From the NCBI RefSeq assembly GCF_900541605.1, contig NZ_UQKJ01000075.1, positions 1 through 9,441 of the forward strand: a DNA stretch of 9,441 nt, in the 5' to 3' direction. Positions 1 through 7,388 of this stretch are shown piece by piece. The notes beneath the pieces were generated by a model that was given only the letters and a program-made list of their open reading frames with translations, did not search any database and was not told the DNA's origin. The stretch is from an uncultured Dialister sp. Its GTDB lineage: Bacteria; Bacillota; Negativicutes; Veillonellales; Dialisteraceae. The translations under genes and the position numbers were made by a program. How positions within the stretch are numbered: position 1 is the first letter of the stretch; the number at the start of each line of letters is the position of its first letter.

Positions 1-112
1 ATCGCCTTCGCGATGAAAGTGTCTCACTGGATTTTCGCTCGCTACGCTCACTACAAATCCAGTTCGCTTACTTTTCCCTCTAAAGAGGGAGGGTTAACTT
101 TTAACGGCAATA
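1..112. other. Non-coding left end with nested inverted repeats
   Basis: No supportable gene. Three dyads are visible: a 9-bp perfect inverted repeat (26-34 with 55-63), a 7-bp stem TCCCTCT/AGAGGGA (75-81 with 84-90), and a small GTTAA/TTAAC stem (93-97 with 101-105). The segment lies beyond the terminator of the minus-strand operon. It has the look of a dispersed intergenic repeat, but its copy number cannot be judged from one window. Confidence 0.5.
26..63. repeat. Inverted repeat, 9-bp arms, 20-base loop
   Basis: ACTGGATTT at 26-34 is the exact reverse complement of AAATCCAGT at 55-63. The 20-base loop is rich in TCGC/CGCTC words. It is not followed by a T-run in either direction, so it is not an obvious terminator. 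It may be the core of an intergenic repeat family or a small non-autonomous element. Confidence 0.5.
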
Positions 113-113
113 T

Positions 114-144
114 AAAAAGCGGCGCCCCACAATTTGTGCGCCGC
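114..144 (-). terminator. Rho-independent terminator of the permease operon
   Basis: On the minus strand a perfect 7-bp GC stem, GCGGCGC (144-138) pairing with GCGCCGC (125-119), encloses a 12-base loop and is followed by TTTTT (118-114). It starts 8 bases past the TAG of the permease fusion (153-155), so it should end that transcript. Because the C-terminal part of the fused ORF resembles a different protein, this was probably the terminator of that original downstream gene. Confidence 0.85.
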
Positions 145-152
145 CACATTCA

Positions 153-359
153 CTAAAACTCACTATGCGTCCCTCTGACCACCTCTATACCGTTGGACCG
201 GAACATATCGGCCAAAGCCTCTATCTCCGGGCAGAGCTCTTTGGACCGTCCGTCGTCGCAGCAGCAGATCCCCAGATGGACAACATCGGGATGGATGGCC
301 AGAATCCGCCGTACTTTCTCCACCAGGCCCTTATCATTCTCCAGGAGATGGCCACAGCC
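153..359 (-). pseudogene. Remnant C-terminal half of a CGGC-domain-like protein, now the tail of the permease ORF
   Basis: Residues 264-331 of the fusion read GCGHLLEND, then a helix-rich stretch, then HPDVVHLGICCCDDG, KELCPEIEAL and VVRGTHSEF. This pattern matches my recollection of the second half of CGGC-domain proteins: a cysteine pair in a Gly-rich turn, then a strand ending in Cys, then CP..., then a terminal GTH motif. These proteins are thought, not proven, to bind metal. The N-terminal half with the first cysteines is absent. A native terminator follows directly at 144-114, which supports this being the true 3' end of an older gene. Without a database search the family name is a recognition from motif spacing only. 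Confidence 0.55.
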
Positions 360-1148
360 GCGTATGGAAAAGAGATTTTCGATGATCACAGAACCCCCCA
401 GGATAGAGCCAAAGAACGTCCCCACCATGGTAATCACGGGAATCAAAGAATTGGGCAGTACATGATGTACCATGATATACCCCTCCGGCAGGCCCTTAGC
501 CCTTTCGGTCAGTACAAATGGCTTTTCCATGGTTTCCAGCATACTTGCCTGTTCCAGCCGCAGCGTGGCAGCCGCCGTCCCTGCAGCCAGTACGAAGGAC
601 GGCAGGATCATATGAACCGCGTCCCCATAGCCACTGGAAGGAAGCAACTGCAGTTCCTCGGAAAAAAGAAGCATCATTATAATGGCCAGCCAGAATGAGG
701 GGACTGAAATGAAAACAAGGGCAAAAATGCGGAGTACCATTTCTCGAAAACTCTCTTCATGGACCGCCGCCCATACCCCCGCCGGGATTCCCAGGAAAAT
801 CACCCAGCCCATGGCCCAGAGGGCCAGATGGAGGGTTACCGGAAAACGGCGGAGCAGTTCATCCAGTACGGGCTTGTGCGTGAGATAAGAGACCCCCAGA
901 TTTCCCGTCACCGCCCCGGAAAGCCAGGACAGGTACTGTACCCAGTAGGGCCGATCGAGCCCCATACTGTGGCGCATAGCCAGGATTTCCGCCTCCGTCG
1001 GTTCTGAAGAGCCATCCATGGTCAGCACCGCCACCGCCGGATCCCCGGGAGACAATACCCCCAGGGCAAAAGCCAGAATCGTAAGGCCTATAAGAAAAGG
1101 AACCAGCATCAGAATCCGGCGGAAAGCATAGAGCAGAAAATTTCTCAT
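153..1148 (-). CDS. Nik/Dpp-type ABC permease, C-terminally truncated and fused to a CGGC-like domain tail
   Basis: Residues 1 to about 262 are a clear inner-membrane permease of the nickel/dipeptide (NikB/DppB) family. They show an N-terminal membrane segment (about 10-32), the conserved ALGVLSPGDPA stretch, membrane segments near 105-130, 140-162, 178-195 and 235-256, the EAA cytoplasmic loop (about 211-232, ERAKGLPEGY...VLPN) that contacts the ATPase, and the family block GGSVIIENLFSI at 251-262. Where the family normally continues with PG.G and about 50 more residues including the last membrane helix, this protein instead has 68 soluble, cysteine-rich residues (C265, C295-C297, C306, ending VVRGTHSEF). 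They resemble the end of CGGC-domain proteins. The start is ATG within ATGA, overlapping the stop of the binding-protein gene by 4 bp, with a strong GGAGGAGGAG site just upstream, so the two are translationally coupled. Transport is probably lost or impaired. No second permease or ATPase gene is in the window. The family call is firm; the identity of the tail is less certain. Confidence 0.85.
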   Translation of the reverse strand: MRNFLLYAFRRILMLVPFLIGLTILAFALGVLSPGDPAVAVLTMDGSSEPTEAEILAMRHSMGLDRPYWVQYLSWLSGAVTGNLGVSYLTHKPVLDELLRRFPVTLHLALWAMGWVIFLGIPAGVWAAVHEESFREMVLRIFALVFISVPSFWLAIIMMLLFSEELQLLPSSGYGDAVHMILPSFVLAAGTAAATLRLEQASMLETMEKPFVLTERAKGLPEGYIMVHHVLPNSLIPVITMVGTFFGSILGGSVIIENLFSIRGCGHLLENDKGLVEKVRRILAIHPDVVHLGICCCDDGRSKELCPEIEALADMFRSNGIEVVRGTHSEF

Positions 1149-2713
1149 TTCTCCTCCTCCCCGGCCCAGTGGACCTTATCCAGCGTAATACCATATACCG
1201 CGGCATCATAACCGGCTAATTTCTTAGAGCACACCGCAATATTTTCATCTTCCACCAAGGGAACTATCGCTGGATGATCCAACAGTTCATTGATAATATC
1301 ATCATAATATTTCTTCCGATCATCCATGGACCAGGTGGTTTCCAAGGCTTCAAAATCTGCGTCCACCTTCGGATTCGAGTACATGAAATGGCTGGCTTTA
1401 TTCGTAGCACCGCCAGTCCGAAAGAAATCTGACAGCAATAAGGTGGGGTCCAGATTTGCAATGCCTCGGATACCGATGGACAGATCATAGTCTCCGGCTT
1501 TCATCATCTTTCGAGAAGTCAGATAGTCAGCCATTACAATTCTCATATCAATTCCCACATCCTTCAGCTCTGCCTGGATAAATTCAGCAATTTCCTTATA
1601 GGGATAGCGGCTGGATGTATCCTGGGGCAGCAGGAATTTCACTTCGACTCTCTGATTCCCCAATACCTCCCCGACAAGCCGCCTTGCTTCCTTAGAATCA
1701 TAGACAGGAGAGACAACTCTGCCAAAAGGGTTCGTACTATTCAGGAAACTTCTCGTAGGCGTTGCAAAACCGCAAAAATAGAATTTAGCAATTTTATTTC
1801 GATCTATAGCCATATTAATGGCCTTGCGCATACGTTCATCCTGAAAAGGAAATCTTCCTCCATTGACAGACAGATAATGGGAAATAGTGGAATGGGCCGC
1901 ATTGATTCTGAAATCACCGGTTTTCTCCAATTCAGAAGCCATTCTCGGGGTCAATCCGCCAAGATCAAGGACTCCCTGGATTTCACCGGCCCGCATTGCT
2001 GAATATCGTGTATCCACCGAAGGAATCGTGAGAATCCGTATACGGCTGGCTTTGGCCGGCTCCCCATGATATCCATCAAACCGCTCAATGACCGCATAAG
2101 AATCGGGCACCCTTTCCACAATCCGAAAAGGGCCTGTCCCGATCGCCGTACCGGTAAACTCACCGGTATTTGCATCAAAACATGATGGACTGAACATAGC
2201 ACTACCCCAACCGGCCATACGGTAAATCAGCATGGGAAATGGATTCCTGAAACGGAGCCGGACAGTCGAGTCATCGATAATATCAATTCCGATAAGTCCC
2301 GGATAAAACCGTTCCAGAGAAAATGTGTAAAAAGAAGAAGGCTTAACCCCCATATGGCGATAGCGCTCAAAATTCAGGTAGACCGCCGCTGCGTTGAAAG
2401 GAGTACCATCCTGAAAGGTGACTCCTTTTTTTAGATGGAATGTCCATATTTTTTTGGATTCATCCGATTCCCAGGATTCTGCCAGACTGGGAGCCGCCTT
2501 GCCATCATTGGTCACTGCAACCAGTGGTTCCCATACCTTAACAATGGAAGAAGCAAAAAATGCATCTTCCGGTCCGGGTATGAGATCCCTGCTCGCAGCA
2601 AGGACTATTTCCCTATCAAAATTCTTTGTTACTGCATGGCCGCATCCGGATAGAGACCAAGTAAGAGAGAGCAGCATCAGGCAAAGAAAGCCGAATATAA
2701 CTTTTTTCACCAA
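1145..2713 (-). CDS. ABC transporter solute-binding lipoprotein, family 5 (nickel/peptide type)
   Basis: The 522-residue protein is an extracytoplasmic solute-binding protein of the NikA/DppA/OppA (SBP_bac_5) family. A lipoprotein signal peptide ends in the lipobox LSGC with the acylated Cys at position 24, so the mature protein should be anchored to the inner membrane facing the periplasm. The family signature is at about 98-117 (VTFQDGTPFNAAAVYLNFER), followed by GTGPFRI and the MRKAINMAIDRNKIA region typical of the second lobe. Length is normal for the family. The likely start is TTG, 8 bases after AAGGA; GTG one codon downstream is an alternative. A stop lies in frame just upstream. It overlaps the permease gene by 4 bp and is separated from the upstream receptor by a terminator. 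The receptor genes next door and the CGGC-like remnant favour a metal or metal-chelate ligand over peptides, but no ligand can be read from the sequence. Confidence 0.88.
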   Translation of the reverse strand: MVKKVIFGFLCLMLLSLTWSLSGCGHAVTKNFDREIVLAASRDLIPGPEDAFFASSIVKVWEPLVAVTNDGKAAPSLAESWESDESKKIWTFHLKKGVTFQDGTPFNAAAVYLNFERYRHMGVKPSSFYTFSLERFYPGLIGIDIIDDSTVRLRFRNPFPMLIYRMAGWGSAMFSPSCFDANTGEFTGTAIGTGPFRIVERVPDSYAVIERFDGYHGEPAKASRIRILTIPSVDTRYSAMRAGEIQGVLDLGGLTPRMASELEKTGDFRINAAHSTISHYLSVNGGRFPFQDERMRKAINMAIDRNKIAKFYFCGFATPTRSFLNSTNPFGRVVSPVYDSKEARRLVGEVLGNQRVEVKFLLPQDTSSRYPYKEIAEFIQAELKDVGIDMRIVMADYLTSRKMMKAGDYDLSIGIRGIANLDPTLLLSDFFRTGGATNKASHFMYSNPKVDADFEALETTWSMDDRKKYYDDIINELLDHPAIVPLVEDENIAVCSKKLAGYDAAVYGITLDKVHWAGEEEK

Positions 2714-2775
2714 TAATCAAATCCTTTTCTGCAATAATCGGTCCAAATTATGAGTGCATAAAAACAATGAAATGT

Positions 2776-2816
2776 GGGAAAAGGCAGTCCCAAGCCTGGA
2801 ACTGCCCTTTTCTCCC
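2776..2816 (-). terminator. Hairpin terminator after the second receptor gene
   Basis: The arms GGGAAAAGGCAGT (2776-2788) and ACTGCCCTTTTCTCCC (2801-2816) pair through AAAAGG.CAGT with a single-base bulge and a 12-base loop. On the minus strand the hairpin begins 8 bases after the receptor stop codon, and its descending arm carries TTTT. It is roughly symmetrical, but no convergent gene is present. It suggests that the binding-protein/permease pair is a separate or only partly read-through transcript. Confidence 0.7.
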
Positions 2817-2823
2817 CATCAGG

Positions 2824-5022
2824 TTAGAAATGGAATTTTGCGGTGAAGGTGAATGTCCTCGGTAAAGACAGGTAAACCTGGTTACCTCTGGATACTTCCC
2901 AATAATCTTTATTGAATACGTTGTTGCACATGAGAGAAAGATCGGTCGGTACTTTGCCGAAGTGGGTCCGATAGGTGGCGCCCAGGTCGAAAACAGTGTA
3001 CCCGCCAACCCAGATCTGCTCGTTCTTTACTGGAGTCTTACCGGTATAAATAGCCCGTCCGAGAATACTCCATTGTTCATTGGGATTGTATTCCAGTCCA
3101 AGGACTGCTGTACGCTGGGTAGAACCATTGACACGAATTCCATCCAGTTTCCCTTTTGTGGTCTTTTCGTTTGTTGCATCCATATAGGAAAGGCCGCCGA
3201 TAATATTCCACTTGGGAGCCAGCCTGCCATTGACCGTAAATTCAACGCCCTTATGCCGTTCTTCCCCGTCCCGGGTGCGGAATGGTTTTGCATAGCCATT
3301 ACGATACACATCAATAAGGCCATCCTGTTTAATGTCATAGTAAGCCAGTGTATACAGAATATCGTTGTGTTCATATTTCACGCCGATTTCATTCTGTTTG
3401 GTTTTCAATGGCGGTAAAGCGGAACCATAGTTTTCATACTGGGTAGAAACACTGGTGCCGGCATCAAAGTTTTCCGTATGGCTTCCATACACTGCCCAGT
3501 CTTTATTTGGATGATAAATGACACCATAGGTCGGGCTGGTTGCACTTTCTTCTGTCTTGATAATACCGGTGAATTCTGCATGGGTTGTCTTATTCTTGTA
3601 ATTGTAATCCCTGGTTGTTGCAGAATGGTGGTGCACTCCCAGAACTACGTCCCATTTCTTATAGGTCATATCATCGATGACGGATAAGCTCTTCACACGG
3701 GTCTTATTACTCCATGCATTATCAAAGGATGTAGAAGGAGAAGAGAACAGGGTGATTCCATCATAGAGGCTGCCCTTACCAATGGTCTTTGTTCCGCCCG
3801 TATTTACAGCAGTCTTTCTGTTTCTCCAGGCCTGGTTATAGGAAAGGGTAATATCATGGTGAAGGGCGCCGGTGTCATAGTGGGCAACGGTACCGAGCTG
3901 CCAGTAGTAATATTCCTGCGGCGTTTCTCCAGGACCTGCAGTTACATTAAATGTACCGTCCGCATTCAGTGTGTAGCCACTTCCACCGCCGGCCATTACG
4001 TTACGGTCCAGGTTATTCCTCTGCATACCGAAATTGAAGAAACCATCCCAGTGATCATTGAATTTCTGTTCATGGTTGTATACAGCCAGCCACCCATGGG
4101 TAGATTTCACCATGCCATCAAAGCCGTAATTGTTGGATCCCTTCGGAACCTTCGGAAGTCCGGTAGCATTGGTAATGCTGTTGCCAAGGATGAACCAGCG
4201 GAGCCCATTCTGGATATCCAGATTTCTATACCCAATGAAGAGGTTATCCTTGGACTTTTCCGTGGTGTGGTCAATATTGGCAAAAATGCCCTGGCCATTG
4301 ATCTTGGTTCCCTTTACCGATGTACGTCCATTGATATTCTCAGTGGTAATCCTGATACCCCATTCTTTGTTATCCCCAAAACGCTGGCCCCAGTCCAGAT
4401 ATTCACCAAATAATCCACGGCCGGAAATGGTCTGGGTATAGTCAAATACTCCATTATCCGGCGCCACCTTCGATTTCAGACTGATAATACCGCCGGGATT
4501 AGTGGTTTCATACTGCACACCGGTACCATAGAGGCCCACGTTTGGCCCGGAAATCATTTCCAGAGATTCGATCGGGTACAGTGGAGTATTAAACTGGGTA
4601 TACACGCCAGGAACATTGTTTACATAGAAGTTTGTTCCGTTTGTCCTGAAACCGCGGAACTGGAAATCCCCATGGAGAATGGAACCGGTCTGACGGACAG
4701 ATGGCGAATTTGCCAGCAGCGCATCCATCGGCTTATCCGGACCCGTAAATGTCTCCATGGATTTTTCAGTAAAGTTTGTCTGGGTAAAAGGAATATCCTT
4801 TGTATTTTTCCCATTAAGGAAACCGGTCTGGGACTTAGTATATACAAAATCCCCCGGTAAAACTTCACGTTCCTTGTCGCGGTTGCCGATGACAACCACT
4901 TCACTTAACGTAGTTGTTGCAGATCCGGTATTTGAATCTTCTGCAAAAGCACAGACTCCGCCAAAAACAGAGGCAGTCAGTGCTCCCATTACAAGAGCAG
5001 CTAAAGCTCTTTCCCTTTTCAT
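2824..5022 (-). CDS. TonB-dependent outer-membrane receptor, siderophore-receptor type (intact)
   Basis: This 732-residue protein is a complete TonB-dependent receptor that imports a scarce ligand (metal chelate class) across the outer membrane using TonB-ExbBD energy. A signal peptide of about 28 residues has basic residues at the start, a hydrophobic core and AFA before Glu28. A TonB box-like LSEVVVIG lies at about 39-46. The plug occupies roughly 75-186 (FQFRGF at 120-125, NNVPGV, ISGPNVGLYG, NPGGIISLKS) and the 22-strand barrel the remainder, ending in the C-terminal Phe (FTAKFHF) needed for BAM assembly. The start is set by GGGAGG, which lies 8 bases before the ATG at 5022; the ATG at 5028 would be only 2 bases from it. 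The plug resembles the siderophore-receptor subfamily (FhuE/FoxA-like), but the ligand is unknown. It is paralogous to the preceding receptor, sharing WGQRFGDN, and lies 150 bp downstream of it with no terminator evident between them. Confidence 0.92.
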   Translation of the reverse strand: MKRERALAALVMGALTASVFGGVCAFAEDSNTGSATTTLSEVVVIGNRDKEREVLPGDFVYTKSQTGFLNGKNTKDIPFTQTNFTEKSMETFTGPDKPMDALLANSPSVRQTGSILHGDFQFRGFRTNGTNFYVNNVPGVYTQFNTPLYPIESLEMISGPNVGLYGTGVQYETTNPGGIISLKSKVAPDNGVFDYTQTISGRGLFGEYLDWGQRFGDNKEWGIRITTENINGRTSVKGTKINGQGIFANIDHTTEKSKDNLFIGYRNLDIQNGLRWFILGNSITNATGLPKVPKGSNNYGFDGMVKSTHGWLAVYNHEQKFNDHWDGFFNFGMQRNNLDRNVMAGGGSGYTLNADGTFNVTAGPGETPQEYYYWQLGTVAHYDTGALHHDITLSYNQAWRNRKTAVNTGGTKTIGKGSLYDGITLFSSPSTSFDNAWSNKTRVKSLSVIDDMTYKKWDVVLGVHHHSATTRDYNYKNKTTHAEFTGIIKTEESATSPTYGVIYHPNKDWAVYGSHTENFDAGTSVSTQYENYGSALPPLKTKQNEIGVKYEHNDILYTLAYYDIKQDGLIDVYRNGYAKPFRTRDGEERHKGVEFTVNGRLAPKWNIIGGLSYMDATNEKTTKGKLDGIRVNGSTQRTAVLGLEYNPNEQWSILGRAIYTGKTPVKNEQIWVGGYTVFDLGATYRTHFGKVPTDLSLMCNNVFNKDYWEVSRGNQVYLSLPRTFTFTAKFHF

Positions 5023-5030
5023 AATCATAT

Positions 5031-5036
5031 CCTCCC
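5031..5036 (-). promoter_or_regulatory. Ribosome-binding site of the second receptor gene
   Basis: GGGAGG on the minus strand is 8 bases from the ATG at 5020-5022 and only 2 bases from the ATG at 5026-5028. Spacing favours the inner ATG, which also puts the Lys/Arg residues of the signal peptide directly at the N-terminus. Confidence 0.75.
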
Positions 5037-5172
5037 TGATTCAATGATAAAAGCAATTTAATTTACATTCACCCGAATAAAGGATTTCTAAAAAAGCAGA
5101 GTGTTTCCGATTTGTTCAGAATTCCTTGTTCGCTAACAGTGATAAAACCACTGGACAGATTAATATTACAAC

Positions 5173-7212
5173 TCAGAAATGAGCAGTTGCCGAAACGATA
5201 TAAGTCCTGCCGGGATTATACATCAGCATACCGTCGGCATAGCTTGTGGTGGCAGTAGACCAGTACTTCCTGTCAAAAAGGTTATATACATTAACGGAGA
5301 AAGTCATTGGCAGGGTTCCGATATTATGATCATAAGTAGCTCCGAGGTCAAAACGTGTCCAAGAAGGGACTCTAATCTTGTTAGCAGTATCTGCATATGA
5401 ATTTCCAAAATGGAGGACCCGGAAATTCATATCCAACCCTTTCACAGGTGTCTCCCAATCCAGCGCCATGGTTGCATTGATTCTAGGCGTGCCATGTACA
5501 CGATTTCCATCATTTGTGCCGGAAGCAGTATCTTCATATTTTGCATTCAGCAGCATAATACCGCCGGTTGCTGTTAACTTAGGTGTAATCTTGCCAAAGA
5601 CATTCCATTCAACGCCCTGGTTTATATTTTTACCATCAAGGACGGAATAATTATCAGAATTCTTTACGACAACCCCCGGCTGCTTGATGTGGAAATAACT
5701 GAGCGTAGTTCCCCAGTTGTGGAAATCCCATTTAGCCCCGAATTCGTACTGCTTCGTCTGGACAGGCTCAAAGACATCCTTTTCATTCACTGTGCCGGAA
5801 ATAGGAGCAACTGTAGTTAATCCTTCAGAATAGTTAGCATAGACAGACATTTTGGGCGAAGTTTTATACAAAATGCCAAACATAGGTGAGACTCTATTCT
5901 TATCATAATGTTTTGTCATTTTGCCACTGGCATTAAATCCCTTGGTTTCAATTTCCTGCCTGCGGGCACCAACAATAAATTTCAAATGGTCATCCAAAGC
6001 GGTAATAGTATCACTAATTACATAGCTCCGATCTATGACTCTGGAGCTTCGATACCAGGAACCGCCAAGATTTTTGGGAGCTCCATCATTCACTGCCCAA
6101 ATACAGGAATAGATATTCCCCTGTGGTTTAGACCGCTGGGTAGCATGAGAATAATTCAGATAATACCAGCTATTTGAAAGCATCTCATATCCGGCGTTAA
6201 TTTTATGATATGTACTGCCCAGTTTATAGTCGAATACGAACCCGCCGGTAAGAGCCCGTCGGGACCGTTTACTGTCCTGATCCCCGCCAAATCCGTACTT
6301 TCCAAAGTTATAGTCACCGGCATCATTCAAGAGTACCGGTTTCTGGTCCCAGTAACCGGGCCATGTCAGTTTCTCATAACCGCCGCGTAAATAAACCATG
6401 ACATGATCGTTCAGCTTCTGTTCATGGGATAAAGTATAAACGTGGCGCTGGTGAGATAAATCAGACCAGTCAGGCATAAAATTCTCAACCACATTTTTGG
6501 CACTGGGTAAATGAGTAACCGTTTTTCCCCAATTCGCAGCGACATTGAGCACCTCTGGCATACCATGATTTTTAAGGCTGTCATAGCCAAATACCATAGA
6601 AGTTTTACTGGAAGAAGTCTTCTGATCTACATGGATGAAGAAATCCTTTCCATTCATTCTTTCATGGTCAAAGCTGGTAGTTCCATTATAGGTTTCTCCA
6701 TTGATACGAACACCCCAGCGATTATTATCCCCAAATCTCTGGCCCCAATCGATACCTGTGGTGAACATTCTATGGCTGGAATAAGTCTCGGAAACATCAA
6801 AATTTGGCTTGTCTTTTGCAATTTTAGGAACTAAATTAACGAATCCTGAAACGCTTTGATTGATACCTGTACCACTCAAAACGACGTTAGGTCCAATAAC
6901 AGTATCAATTCGTTCAACCCAATTCATGGGAAGTGCGCCCATTGCAACCATGCCGGGAATGCCATCCATCAGTTCATCATGAGTATTGAACCGAACGCCG
7001 CGAATCTGGAGTTCTACGTTATTATTGGTAGATGCCCCACCAACACTGATGGACGGATTATTTGTAACTGCATTAAAAAATGTCCTGCCAGGTAAAAATC
7101 CCTGTTTAATTGTTTTATCAGTGTAGGAATTAATATTAGCCGGTACTTCCATATAGTCTGTATCACCATAAATGCCAAAATGAATCTTGCGATCCGTCTT
7201 TCCCCCTGGCAT
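5173..7212 (-). CDS. TonB-dependent outer-membrane receptor lacking a signal peptide (5'-truncated)
   Basis: The open frame codes 679 residues from the first ATG. It covers the receptor plug (about 24-130: VPANINSYTDKTI, LQIRGVRFN, DGIPG, VIGPNVVLSGTG, SGFVNLV) and a full beta-barrel ending SATAHF with the expected C-terminal Phe. It is related to the receptor downstream, for example at DWGQRFGDN. The 5' end is abnormal. Upstream in frame the sequence reads TVVINSDRYNDSSV, which looks like a TonB box and linker, and then hits a TGA at 7255-7257. No ATG, GTG or TTG with a ribosome site and no hydrophobic signal sequence exists in any frame of the 7213-7388 leader. As it stands the product cannot be secreted, so this is probably a pseudogene or a gene awaiting 5' rearrangement. 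The start at 7212 has no Shine-Dalgarno site and is only nominal. A promoter is still present at 7348-7320. Confidence 0.85.
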   Translation of the reverse strand: MPGGKTDRKIHFGIYGDTDYMEVPANINSYTDKTIKQGFLPGRTFFNAVTNNPSISVGGASTNNNVELQIRGVRFNTHDELMDGIPGMVAMGALPMNWVERIDTVIGPNVVLSGTGINQSVSGFVNLVPKIAKDKPNFDVSETYSSHRMFTTGIDWGQRFGDNNRWGVRINGETYNGTTSFDHERMNGKDFFIHVDQKTSSSKTSMVFGYDSLKNHGMPEVLNVAANWGKTVTHLPSAKNVVENFMPDWSDLSHQRHVYTLSHEQKLNDHVMVYLRGGYEKLTWPGYWDQKPVLLNDAGDYNFGKYGFGGDQDSKRSRRALTGGFVFDYKLGSTYHKINAGYEMLSNSWYYLNYSHATQRSKPQGNIYSCIWAVNDGAPKNLGGSWYRSSRVIDRSYVISDTITALDDHLKFIVGARRQEIETKGFNASGKMTKHYDKNRVSPMFGILYKTSPKMSVYANYSEGLTTVAPISGTVNEKDVFEPVQTKQYEFGAKWDFHNWGTTLSYFHIKQPGVVVKNSDNYSVLDGKNINQGVEWNVFGKITPKLTATGGIMLLNAKYEDTASGTNDGNRVHGTPRINATMALDWETPVKGLDMNFRVLHFGNSYADTANKIRVPSWTRFDLGATYDHNIGTLPMTFSVNVYNLFDRKYWSTATTSYADGMLMYNPGRTYIVSATAHF

Positions 7213-7319
7213 AACAGACGAATCATTATATCGGTCACTATTGATAACAACAGTTCATGTAATTCGTATAATTCATAAGACTGCGGGATTAATTACCCCT
7301 AGTCGCATTTTATAATAAA

Positions 7320-7348
7320 ATAATAATCTTGTATTCTTTAAAAGTCAA
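7320..7348 (-). promoter_or_regulatory. Sigma-70-type promoter upstream of the truncated receptor
   Basis: On the minus strand TTGACT (7348-7343) and TATTAT (7325-7320) are separated by exactly 17 bases and each matches the consensus at 5 of 6 positions. Transcription would begin near 7313, about 100 bases before the nominal receptor start. It lies in a strongly A/T-rich gap (7213-7388) between the methyltransferase and the receptor, so the receptors can be expressed separately from the methyltransferase. Confidence 0.65.
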
Positions 7349-7388
7349 TTATTGGTTAATTAAATACCATCCTATATAGTTCTGAATT

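Noticed and set aside
3856..4413. Plus-strand open frame of 185 codons opposite the intact receptor.
   Set aside because: It is a shadow of a well-supported receptor gene, with no ribosome site or recognisable domain.
7270..7306. Short leader peptide (ATG at 7306, 11 codons) ahead of the truncated receptor.
   Set aside because: No ribosome-binding site and no hydrophobic signal-like residues. It ends before the receptor in another frame.
7270..7312. Cobalamin-riboswitch-like words (GGTAATTAATCCC, GCAGTC) in the receptor leader.
   Set aside because: The leader is only about 100 bases, and the conserved B12-box context and the rest of the fold are absent. The match is a few short words in A/T-rich DNA.
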